From contig CBFFRP010000053.1 in the NCBI GenBank assembly GCA_965644295.1, positions 25,826-89,825 on the forward strand: a stretch of DNA of 64,000 nt. Reading direction: 5' to 3'. Shown here piece by piece: positions 13,251 to 24,800 of the stretch; the stretch's first letter is position 1; each line of letters starts with the position of its first letter. Position numbers and translations under genes: made by a program. This stretch comes from Paraphysomonas bandaiensis (Eukaryota; Chrysophyceae). A model generated the notes under the pieces. That model saw only the letters and a program-made list of their open reading frames with translations. It was not told where the DNA came from and did not search any database.

Positions 13251-14744
13251 ATTCAAGATTTACAATTAGACCAATGTCAACAACTATCCAACTACCTAAA
13301 TAATATGACTCTTACTATCCCGATATGAGCTATTCTTCAGTATCCTGCCTGTTAAAAGGACTTCCGACTTTGTAAATGTCTACGAGCAGCCAAATTTACC
13401 GGCATCGTCAGTAAGGACGCCACAATCTATTTCTGATGATGATGGGGAAACTCTAGCGAAATAGCATCAATAACTTACAAGAAAAGTTTTTATATTAGTG
13501 GGAAAGGAGCACCTTTCCTAGCATAGACGTCCTAACACTCAACTATTATAGTTCTGACTCCCTTACATGGGTACTGCTTATAATCAGACATTCACTACAC
13601 TCAACCAGTGACCAGGAGTGGTCCAGGTATCTATAAGACATTTTAGGGTCAACCTTGGTACCTTGGTCAAACAAAATCACTTGTCTGGTACTCTATTACT
13701 CCGTGGTGAGACTGCTTTGTACTGAAACTTCTCCTCATCAACTTATCCAGATATTCTTTTGAGTTTCTGCGCAGCTGAGTCATGTTATCATTGAGCTCGT
13801 GCAGTCTAGCATGATCTTTTTCTGGTACTCCTTCCATTCCCATATTTCCATACTGTTTGTGAATAGATTCTCTGGCTCCAAGTTGCCCCAGAGGTAATCA
13901 CTATGTTATTCTTACAGGGTCTGAACTCACACTCTTAGCATTCTCTTCCTTCTGGAATATCGAAATTAGTTTGAGAGTTTAGACTGTTTACTTCGTACTT
14001 AATTATGGTGTTGGGAGCTGACCCACAAGTCTGGTTTGTGTATAGTATACATGCTCTTGTCTAATTCCATAAGACTGATATACAATTCAGTGTGTTGTAA
14101 GGCATTGACTGTTAATGATGACTGTACATTGCAGTCTGTTAAGTATCACAGTCAGCATCCCTTCAGGCATCAATAGCCTCAACATTATACTGATATATCA
14201 TACATATGAGAGTAGCTGTAGAATGTGATGGTGTCTCATAGGAGTGTAAGCAGAGGGATGTATGTATGTATGTATCAGTGCTGTGTAAGTAACGGGGGAG
14301 AGAAGGGTGGCATGTAGCCTGTTAAATCAAGTATCGTAGATGTTAATGTATTGTATAAGAATTGGTGTTAATATCTGTGAGTAGAGACTTCCCTATGGAT
14401 ACAGGCTATTCTCATATACAGGAGATGTCCCTCCTATGGATAAGAATGAGACAGAAACCAGGGATATACAGTATATTCTGTCAACAAAATATCCATATTT
14501 TTTTAAATATCGAATAACTTTGATCTAATATTATCGAAAAATAGGGATTTTCAACACCAGAACACTTGTGTTTTGTATAGGGGGGTATCCGTATACCTCT
14601 CCTACTATATTCACAGTAGTAGCATCTTATGTATAGAACTTAACGGATGAGTGTTCCATATCCATCATGATATATACATACATATATCCACCTTACAAAC
14701 ACATTATATACATACATATATATCAACATCAGTAATATAATAGT
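13251..14744. other. Intergenic, nothing recognised
   Basis: About 1.5 kb of AT-rich sequence with no convincing ORF on either strand. Small features only: a GTATGTAT run near 14260 and the short hairpin AAAGGAGCACCTTT near 13505. Confidence 0.55.
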
Positions 14745-16500
14745 ATGGGTACATCACCTATTATTAAACCTACCTTTTATCCTATCAAAAATAATTATAA
14801 TTCATTAAAAGATTTACAAAAAGGTTTGAAACAAGCTGGTTTAGAATCCAGTGATTTAATTATTGGGATTGACTTTACAAAATCTAATATATATAATGGT
14901 TTACATTCATATCAATCGAAATCATTACATCATATATATAATGAATTAAGAAATCCTTATCAATTAGTGTTATATTTAATATGTAAAACATTATCTGTAT
15001 TTGATGATGATCATATGATTCCATGTTATGGATTTGGAGATGTATTAACACGTGATAAGAAATTATTTTCTTTTAAAGATAATGATGAACCATGTTATGG
15101 ATTAGAAGAAGTACAGGTAATGATAATACTTATTAGTATGTATATTATCTTGTGAATATTATGGAGGTTAATATGTTGAGGCTTATTACAAGCCACACTG
15201 ACAAAGTCATATGTTATATTTATTTTATACTCTGTATGTGATGAGAATTTCTTTATATTTTCAGAGCCGTTACGCCGCTCTGGCAAAGACTGTATCTCTG
15301 GCTGGGCCGACATCATTTGGTCCATTGATAAGGTTTTAGAATAGTAGTTCCATTGAATGTATGACAGGGTGAATACAGGCAGGCTCTTCGCATAGTTGTG
15401 AAGAATGATTTCCGTTATCACATACTGTAAGTATCCCTGATTTCAATATGTAGAGGTTCTTATCTCTTTTGTAGACTGATTGTAGCCGATGGGCAGATAT
15501 CGGAGATCGCAATGAAGGACAGTCTGTCAGCAATTGTTCAGGCTAGCCATTATCCTCTCTCGATTGTAATGATAGGTGTTGGGGTATGTGTTTTGTATTA
15601 TGCCAAACGTTCTTTCCGCCTTGTTTCATACTCCATTATAATATTCTTCGCTTGTCCGTCGTGCTACTGTTTATTGTGGAAGAAATGATGCAGAAATGTT
15701 ACATATTTTGACAAACTTCTATGCATACAGGATGGGCCGTGGCATATGATGAAAAAGTTTGATGATGAGTTACCAGTTCGTAAATTCGATAATTTTCAGT
15801 TTGTTTCTCTGAACGCGACACTTGCAGCAGCCCGTAAAGAGAAAGTAAACGAGAAGGTGTGTCAACTCAACTGGGCACATATCCGCCTACATATTAGTAT
15901 AATTCAAGTCTCATCGCAATCGTTTTATATAGGTTCACTTTGTCTTAGAGGCACTTATGGAGATTCCCGAGCAGTATCAGTTAATTAAGCGACTCAAGCT
16001 TATGTCACCAAACTGTCTCCAGGCTATGATTAAGAAACGACTGTTACGAGGTCAGCTGAAAATTGTGTTGTATAGTTTTATACCTCTTCTCTACTCTCTA
16101 TGTATACCATGTGATATTTTCCTAGTATATGTGATATATTTCTCTGCCAGCTGTGACAGTGTTACGCCCACCAAACGAAATGGATGCTGCATTGCACGGC
16201 TCCACTGCGAATATGTCCACTCAGTTGGACATTCCAATCAGTGGGTTTGATCCAGTGTATGTTCTAGACCGGCCAATGCCTTCTCGGTGTATCTCCCGGA
16301 CTCAATCGTCCCCCAATGTCACTAATAGTGCGAAAGTTTCTCTGAATCGCACACGCAGCAGCGATCAACTCCGCAGACAAAGCTCTGGGAGGATAGTTAT
16401 TCACGAGAAGCCTATATCTAGACAGCCTTCCAATGATCCAGAGTATGTTGATAATTTGGTGAAGCAGGCTGAAAACTTGTCCAAGTTTGTGTTATTTTAG
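14745..16500 (+). CDS. Copine/RGLG-type vWA-domain protein
   Basis: Seven exons: 14745-15116, 15265-15332, 15379-15426, 15475-15583, 15731-15856, 15933-16050 and 16151-16500. These give 396 residues with consistent phases. The first 270 or so residues form a copine-type von Willebrand A domain: GIDFTKSN (metal-site D43-x-T-x-S), CYGFGD, AGPTSFGPLI, LIVADGQI, PLSIVMIGVGDGPW, FDNFQFV and LEALMEIPEQY. This order matches plant RGLG ubiquitin ligases and animal copines. RGLG proteins end in a RING finger, but here the C-terminal 115 residues are Ser/Arg/Pro-rich and have no Cys/His cluster, so ligase activity is not supported. Neither N-terminal C2 domains nor an obvious myristoylation context was seen beyond MGTSP, where Gly2 could be acylated (inference). 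The likely role is membrane- or calcium-linked scaffolding. Confidence 0.9.
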
Positions 16501-16799
16501 TGTCTTACCATATATAGGTGATTTATTTTATGCTTTTTTCTTATGCTCTTGAGGTTAGTATATGAGGAAATTACTTTCGTATTTATTGCAGTATCCATGT
16601 TTGTAGTGGTTTATCCTGTATGTTATTGTGCTTTTCTGGCACACAATACTACTTTCCTCATCGTGTATGTTGGCTGTGGGCTATAGCGTGATTCCACTTT
16701 GCGGCTAATAAATTAATGTGTTCTTATGTGAAATTTCGCTGATTATTCACAACTGTTGATGTTGTGGCGGATGGAAGCTGACACATATCAGATAAAATG

Positions 16800-17400
16800 C
16801 TAATAAGTCATACGACAACAACAAGTTATCTTATGTTTCGTGTAGCTGTCATCTACAACAAGATATTGTTCACAACCCATAGCCAACAGCATTGCTCGTA
16901 CTATAGGCTCGTATTCGAACACTGAATGGAGAATAGTTGTAAAATAAATACCGATGTAGTGAATTAAATTATTAGACTTTGACTTTTTTTGTGCGTATGG
17001 CAGATCATAATAAGATCCGTAGTCACCGATAAAGTCTATCGTAATCTTCTGACGATTATAAAAACACCATGTCCCTACAGCATTTCCAGTAGGATACATA
17101 CAAAGCATTGGTCGTTGTTTTCAATCTTTGTGGCGAGTCTCGCAATAATCCCCACCTATTTGTCGAAAATAGGACGCGAACCAGCCAAAGCGACGCGCGG
17201 GACAAAGTTTGTGACGTTAGCAGTCGCTCTGCGAGGGTTGTTCCGACTCAAAGCGTTTCTAATGAAGTTCATCCGGCGTAACACAGAACCTTCGCGCTTG
17301 TATTGTCCGATGGTACGTTCACGACAATGAAACCTGGTAGGATTCCCTGTTCGTGAACGGTCACGGAGTCGCTAGGCACTATGTCCCCGAGTATCATTTA
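16800..17400 (-). other. Possible uncharacterised minus-strand coding pieces
   Basis: Three consecutive minus-strand stretches read like protein but lie in different frames. One starts at an ATG near 17397 (reads GDIVPSDSVTVHEQGILPG). A second is around 17170-17290 (reads FVPRVALAGSRPIFDK). The third is 17108-16800 (reads QKITIDFIGDYGSYYDLPY). They may be exons of one small gene or fragments of a decayed one. No family was recognised, and I could not find a set of GT-AG junctions that joins all three cleanly. The stretch sits between the end of the copine-like gene and the microsatellite. Confidence 0.25.
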
Positions 17401-17540
17401 ATATCGTCTTTTGATATGAGTAATACGTAACTACAGAGGAAGAGACAGAGTACAGGAAAGTGATTGCGTTTCGGTGTAGTGTAATCAAGTCAGTTGTGTA
17501 GAATAACAGTCTGCTTATGCTATATCTGGATACAGAAAGA

Positions 17541-18067
17541 TACATACATACATACATACATACATACATACATACATACATACATACATACATACATACA
17601 TACATACATACATACATACATACATACATACATACATACATACATACATACATACATACATACATACATACATACATACATACATACATACATACATACA
17701 TACATACATACATACATACATACATACATACATACATACATGCATACATACATACATACATACATACATACATACATACATACATACATACATACATACA
17801 TACATACATACATACATACATACATACATACATACATACATACATACATACATACATGCATACATACATACATACATACATACATACATACATACATACA
17901 TACATACATACATACATACATACATACATACATACATACATACATACATACCAACATACATACATACATACATACATACATACATACATACATACATACA
18001 TACATACATACATACATACATACATACATACATACATACATACATACATACATACATACATACATAC
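17541..18067. repeat. (TACA)n microsatellite, 527 bp
   Basis: About 130 tandem TACA units with three visible interruptions: a TGCA unit at 17741, a TGCA unit at 17857 and a CCAA unit near 17951. The array ends 83 bp before the start codon of the TBC-like gene, so it occupies its promoter. The long MYVC and IHTY open frames on both strands are artefacts of a 4-bp repeat with no stop codon in the frames concerned, not genes. Confidence 0.97.
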
Positions 18068-18150
18068 GTGCATATAACTGTTGGGGATCTCTATCATCAC
18101 TTCACTGTTAGAATATACTTACACAATTCTACATCTACAACACTCACAAC

Positions 18151-20555
18151 ATGTCATATGGATTACCTGAATGGTCATCACGTGCCATTCAACAAGCATG
18201 TCAATCTGGATCATGGGAATCTCTAATAGAAGAGGTGGAGACTGGTCTTAAGAGATCCAATAAACTGAATAAGAAGTTCTCAGACTATACTGAAAATGAA
18301 CAAGCAGTACTTGTAGAACAACAAATGAAACTAGTTAAGTGTGATATCATTCATATGATAATATTATTATATTAATTGTATTATTTTGTAGTTACAGTTA
18401 TCAGATAGTTCAAGTTTATATGATTTTAGTCGTTGTTTGAATGCATCAGTTGATGATGAGCTTATGACATTGCTGAGTACCTATAATGCATCTTCAGAAA
18501 CAATACCAAGTGTGCAAACACTTCAAACTATTTGTTCTCGTGCAGTTATTGGGGCATTAGAGTCCTCACCACCTGAATTGGCTTCCACTGCGAAGCTTTT
18601 CATTAACAGGTATGCTTGTTTTCTTTGGTAAATAATACCAATTGTAGATGGTAGGAATATTCCAGAGGGACTGAGGTCTTTTATATGGTCGTCTTCATTG
18701 AGAATTTTAAGTTGTACTCCTGAAACGGTATACATATAATTGCTTTTCACGATTACGTTCATTGCGTCCTTTCTTAGCTACCACCCTACCGCATTCCACC
18801 ATCGTTGGATGTTCTTCTTGCCAGACGCTGCCACCAGTTACTTGACAGGTTCTTTGTAGTAGATGTCATTGTCAATTTTTATATTTATTCTTTTATTTAT
18901 TAATTATCAGTCACTACTCAGAGCTGGCATCTCGATCTGCTGCTGCAGTAACGAAAGGAGTGGTGGCTGAGTACCTGCGCCGCGTCAATTGTGAACTCCC
19001 TCAATCCGACTCGGACCGCAACTCCTGGAATTCTTTTGACCGTGTATTTTTTCTGACTGTTCCTTTGAGTTGTATTTTTCCTGGTGCTGCAGTTGACTCC
19101 TCCTCCGTAAAGCCACAACGAACATTAGACACAGCTCTCAATTGCTTGGTGAGTGTTGATATTTCTATCCTTTACGTGTTCATATGCAATGTGGTTAGAC
19201 GGAGGCACGACACTTAGACATTATTAGTCGTATTCCATCCCGGGACAATGTCAAGGGAAGTAGTCTCACCTCCGCTGTCAGATTGCGATCGATATCTCCT
19301 CTGTTGTCCTACACACAGTCACTCGTGGCGCATAAAAACAAGGAATTACACGAACATTTAATTGCATTATCGACCACCAGTCATACCAAAGGAAGTGGAG
19401 AACAAATGTATAGTTTTTATGAAGTTCTTATTAATGAAAACCTGCTTCGTGGTCTCTCTGGTCTTCTATCTTTGCCGTCAACGCTCTTCGTGTGGGACCA
19501 GTGTTTTATTTGCGGTAAATTTCGTCCAACCGGTGTTTCGTCGCTCTAATTAATCTGTGTATGTTGTGACTAGGATTTTCTATGATGCTTCCTGCGGTGT
19601 GTACAGCCCTCATTTTGGGGTGTGCTAATGAACTTATTGCACTTGTTCATGCGTCCAGCCTTGCTGACACATTTGTATCTTATTGTCGCCACGCATCCCC
19701 TGAGACGATACAGCGGTAGGCACTTTGAATTTTTTTTTATCTTTGAAATGATTACTCTCTTTAGGCTTCTAACCGACCACTGTGCAGACGAAATGAGAGA
19801 TGTTTTTGATATCGAGGGAACTTACAGATTGGACTATGACGAGGATAGTGACGGTCTTCTTGTGGTACGCCATAACGCTGTCATACTACTTGACTAATTT
19901 TCCACAGGCAATATATAATCACATCGACGGTGCACTGACAGCAAACGCGAGTGTAAAATCGCCGGCGAGAAATAGTACTGGTGAAAATGGGCACCCACCC
20001 TTACGTGCTAAAGAACCGGCACACGGTGAATTCGAGGGTTCTGACGGAAACAATGCGGATAGAGCACGAAGCGATACTGCAGACACATTCACGAATAAAA
20101 CCGGGGATAAGATTGCCGATGATACAAATGACCAGGTCGGAATTACATCTAAAGATGAAGCATCGGGGCGTCCCTCAACTACGAGTAAAGATAAAGAGTC
20201 CAATGAATACAAAGTTGATACTGAAGAAACTCCTAACGATGATACTGGAAAGATTGTTGCGGATAAATCTGAAGACAACACCACAGAAAAAGTCGATGAA
20301 ACAATCCAAAACAAGTTGGAAGATGAAACTAATAATGAAGATGAATCTGGAAATGAAAGTGAAGAACATTCTACATCGAATAATTCAGAGGAAATCAGGG
20401 AGAGTAAAAGTGCTGACGATGAAAATGCTAACCGCGAAAGAGTAAGCAGCAAAAGTGTTAATAGCCGACACAGTGATGAAGAGTCAACTGGGCATGTGAA
20501 TGCTAGTCCTCGTAGCAATGCATCGAATAGGAGTTCCACTGATGGCAATAAATAG
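18151..20555 (+). CDS. Divergent TBC (Rab-GAP)-like protein with acidic tail
   Basis: Nine exons: 18151-18333, 18392-18609 (a second acceptor 6 bp on is equally good), 18655-18727, 18778-18848, 18911-19148, 19199-19514, 19574-19715, 19765-19864 and 19908-20555. Phases agree and give 662 residues. TBC-like hallmarks are NIPEGLRSFIW (motif A of the Gly-Ile-Pro-x-x-Leu-Arg-x-x-x-Trp type), a later IPSRD, and STLFVWDQCFICGFSMMLP, which resembles the last helices of TBC domains. Classic IDxxRT and YCQG motifs were not found, so GAP activity is uncertain. The last 210 residues are low-complexity and rich in Asp, Glu, Asn, Ser and Lys. If the family call is right, it would act on a Rab GTPase in membrane traffic. 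The promoter region is occupied by the microsatellite. Confidence 0.6.
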
Positions 20556-21802
20556 GGATGAATTGAATGATATATCTGGTGTTTAATAGTCGTAATTCGT
20601 TTTATAAAGTAGTTCGTGTGGAAATAGAAAAGTAGACGCACCCACCCCACGATAATCTGTAAATAATACTGAAACACTAAAAATACCATTTACAACGAAA
20701 ACAAGATAAATGAACATTTGGTTGTCAACTCAGGACTATTTTTTACCAGATAGTGTTATATACAGATATATATAAATTAGAAATACAGTGGTAAAGGCCC
20801 AAAGACGTCTACACAAGTGACACTTATTAGTGTCCTTTGTACAACACAGAAGATTATCTCACGTTAGTTTCCCGGAGAAATATCTCCGGTACTGATCCCC
20901 CAGAACAGCACAGAGAGGTCCGAGTCCGACTTTGTTGAGGGTAGAAATACAAAATGGTGCTTACTGTACTCTAGATCGTATAACCATCGTAATATATACC
21001 AGAGAATCAATCAGTGAGTATCTAATAATCATTACTATAATACGATTAATATAAAATAATAGACTACGACATTGAAATCAATCAAAGCTCAGAAATGGTA
21101 CAACATTTAGATTATTCTATTAGATTTTATTCACATATCGACGTTAATAAGAACTGCTCGACTGTTATGCTTTATTGCTACTGCTGTTGTTTGGGAAACA
21201 ATTGCTGGGAGCATAAGTTTGAGGAGACAACTTCACAGTTTCAGTGTATATCCTCTACACGTTTGTAGTTGTGATGAATGGATTGCTACCCTTCAGAAGA
21301 GTACAGTGTGTCTGGCAATATCCACGATCACATTTACAACATGTTGAATACTAAACACTACGACTTTAGTCTTGGTATGGCTGCGGCAGCCTGAGCGAGA
21401 TATCCAGATATCATTCAGCCATATCCAGCACCAGACACACAGGCACACACAGCAGACTATTGTGTACAGATAGAGTACACAACAATATATTTTATTATGT
21501 ATAAAAACCTCCAATATTTCGTATAAATTTGCCAGTTTTTCACTTTCTACATTAAAATTTTCGTCAGAAATTTGGGAAAAGATAAAAAGATAGTAAATAT
21601 AGGAAAATATAACTCTCATGTGCAGAAAACTAGGGAATATATATAAAAAATGGGAAAATATGAGTCTGCAATATCTGAAAAGTGCGGAAATATTAGCAGT
21701 ATGAGACATGCTGTGTATTCATATGCATTAAGAGGTTAGTGAGAGTGCATTATATATACGCATATTAGCTTCAGGATATCAGGGTATGCAACTTCATTTC
21801 AT
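20556..21802. other. Intergenic with one repeat fragment
   Basis: AT-rich spacer between the TBC-like and STAND genes. The only recognised content is the repeat fragment at 20798-20945. The ORF at 21293-21709 (-) is low-complexity and unsupported. Confidence 0.55.
20798..20945 (-). repeat. Fragment of the SINE-like element (5' part only)
   Basis: About 148 bp matching the head and middle of the units at 11630-12142 and 35504-36015 (shares AAAGACGTCTACACAAGTGAC and the GTCCGACTTTGTTGAGGG end). The shared 3' tail is missing. Losing the 3' end while keeping the 5' end is unusual for a retrotransposed copy, and suggests a later deletion or a composite head repeat. Confidence 0.75.
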
Positions 21803-24800
21803 ATGGATTTATTAGCTCTTCAGACTGCTGCAGATGCTACCCTTGAGGTGTTAAAGCCTCTGAATGGGGCATCTGAGAAGGTTAGTACTATACATACATA
21901 CATACAGTACATGTATGTATATATAGAGATATATATACATATATACACATATAACATCTATGATATAGAATAAATTACTTGTGGAAGAGATAGAGAAATT
22001 GATAGTTTCTTTATATCTAGCAAAAGATTCAACATATGAGCAGAAACTAGTCCATGTTGTCGACCCATTAATTGATATACTTCGAAGCACAGAAGATAAA
22101 GTAAGAGATGCTATATATGTGTTATTGATTATAGTGTTTTTATTGTTATTTTTTTGGATTTTGAAGGTAAAAATGAAACTTCGTGAGATTGATGCAATTG
22201 TTGCATCAACTAGATCTCAAGTTGTGCAAAAGTTGGTTGTAATCAGTGAAGTATCTGGTGTATCAGTCGAGGGGGATCGGGAGACGGAAAGAGACGTGTA
22301 TGCTAACCACGCTGCTGATGCTGCCAGGGAAGCGGAGATGGAACAGTGGCGGGCAGTCCCCTCTAAACTTGCAGCAGTAGTGCAAACGCCAGGGTTTCAG
22401 ACTGATAGGAGTTCTGCCTTGGAGCAACAAGCAAAGGAAAGTACAGGTAGTGGCTCAGAAGAAAATCTTTGGCCAATTATAGTGCTACCGGAAAGAAATC
22501 AACACTTCTATTGTGATCGGGATTATCTCCCACACCTTTGTGAAAGTGTGTGGGGTGGGGAAGAAGAAATCGTTGTGCATCCCCGGGGACCAGACCGGCG
22601 TGTACCACGCTGTGTCGCCGTGCTTGGTGAGGAAGCGGGTTTGGGAAAGTCGCAACTCGTGCGGGAATTCGCTCATCGTATATGTTCCTTAGAAACTGAT
22701 GCCAATGTTCCTGCCTATCAGTTCATTGGATGGGTATGCGCAGCGGATGAGGGTAGTCTCCTAACTTCATATCGCCGCCTTGCCATCGCTATACGTGCAG
22801 CCGACCCACAGTTTTGCCGGCTCTCATCTGTTGCAATAGAGGCTCTGAAAAAGAAAGCGCTAATCGATGCAGTTAATGGGTGGTTGGCAGATCTTCCAGT
22901 GCCATGGCTACTGATCGTTGACGACGTAGACACGGAGGAAATGCTGTTCACTTGCTCCTTTCCAACTTGCAGAATGGTCACTGCGGCCGGTGCTGGCGTA
23001 ATATTCACAAGTCGGAATGTCGATATGCCAAGGCGATGGTCGAGTTTACTGCAGGATCGTTTGCATCCCGGTGTTTGGGAGGAGGAGCGTGGACATGACA
23101 TCGTTGGACTCAGAGTGATTACTGTTTCACCTTTTACAGAGGAGGACAGCTGGAAGCTTTGTCACGAAATCTTGGGACAGGACATGGACTATGGTATAGA
23201 GGAAGAAGAGGAAAGAAAGCGTGGGACCAGTGAGGGAGCTGAGGAGCGATATGACCCCAAACAACTCAAGTTACAGATTCAGAAGCTAACGGATACTCTG
23301 CATGGGGCGCCTGCAGCTTTGCATCAGGCCTACCGCGCCTGTCTAGAGGTATATCGACACAGGCGGATGCTGAGACGACAGGGAGGACGAGGAGCCCTCC
23401 CACAAACTATTCCAGTTTCGTATGCTTCTAGGGTACGGGAGTACATCCATTGGATTACAGAATTTGACCGAGCAGCAGAGAGGGAGTTCCCAACGCAACC
23501 CGTGACGGCAGGTGCGTACAAGGCCTTCTTGGCAGCCCAGGCGGTTGCCTGCGAAAAAGCTGGAGGGCGACCTCTTGCAATCAACAGGTCACTTGAGCTT
23601 TTAGCCTTCCTTTCTCCCAGCTGTATCGATGTGATGATGCTCAGCTCGTGGTTGCGACCCCCGAACACCCCTATTGTTGCATCGATTCAGAAAAAGTGGC
23701 GGCTACCGGTAGTTGGGGGCACTGATGCATCACGAACACGCTTACCCTTCCAAGATGCAGAATTTGAGATAGTTGTAGAGAGCGTATTCCCGGTAAATAC
23801 AGAATTTGGCCAGCGGTTTACCTGGCGAGTACATCGTACATATGAACGCATTAGAGATGCGCATGATGCAATGAAAACCTCGTATTCGAATGACATGACA
23901 TCTCGACGTTTTCCGACCGTATCTTTGCCTTACGGTGCATCTGACGAAGTCTTAGAAGATGCAGTCTCTCACCGACGGGCAGAATTAGCTGCATTCCTTT
24001 CCTCGCTTGTCCAGTCTGAATGCTGGGGACGTATCTGTCGATCACCTCCTATGGCAGAATTATTGGGATTCACGGGCTTTGCGGCTACTTCTCACATGGA
24101 GACTGACTCCCATATATATCAGTCCCGGGTGCTGTTGGGGTCTGGAGATGCTTGCAATGCGACAACACCACTACCAACCAAAGACTCTGAAAGCTTTGAA
24201 AAGCGCCTTCTCCCTGCTTCTGCCGATCCTTTCTTGAAGCTAATAGACCCCCTCATTACACTGGGACTTTTGGACGTATACATGAGCACCTGTGACGTAT
24301 CTATTCGACCACCCTCAGATAAACAGACTAAATCTGGAGAGGATGCAGATGGAAAGATATCCCATAAAAATAAGCTTGATGAAATGGCTAATAAAAGGGT
24401 GTTGTGTGCCATGAGTAGGCAGGTACAAGTATTAGTCCGCTTATGGCTAAAAGCCAATGGTAGGCTTGAAGAGGTCGTAAATGATGTCACGAAGTTCATA
24501 TACCTTGCGTTCAAAGCTGCACACACGAGGTACAAAAAGGAATGTCACTCACGTGATACTCCCTCCAATGCACGGCTTGCATGTGAGGAGCTTCTTCCTC
24601 ATGCTTTGTGTGTTCTGTCTACTGCAGCTTCGTCGTTCGTCCCAGAATGCTTTGAATTATCATCTATGGTGTACCACTACACTGCAAATGAAGGATTGTA
24701 CAACGATGCCATATTCTGTGCTACCCGATGTATCGAGATCGTAAAAGATCGACCTGGACCCAGTGGACCGGGTGGTGAGCATGATGGACAGTGGCACAGC

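Noticed and set aside
17372-18111. Long MYVC/IHTY open frames on both strands (also 40483-41148)
   Set aside because: Translations of a 4-bp microsatellite; open frames follow from the repeat, not from a gene.
19919-20689. Minus-strand ORF of 256 codons opposite the acidic tail of the TBC-like protein
   Set aside because: Leu/Ser/Val-rich mirror of an acidic low-complexity region, and it ends in AT-rich spacer.
22101-22166. Transmembrane helix near the N-terminus of the STAND protein
   Set aside because: The hydrophobic block coincides with a segment having good intron borders and intron-like composition; kept as a finding, not as a membrane segment.
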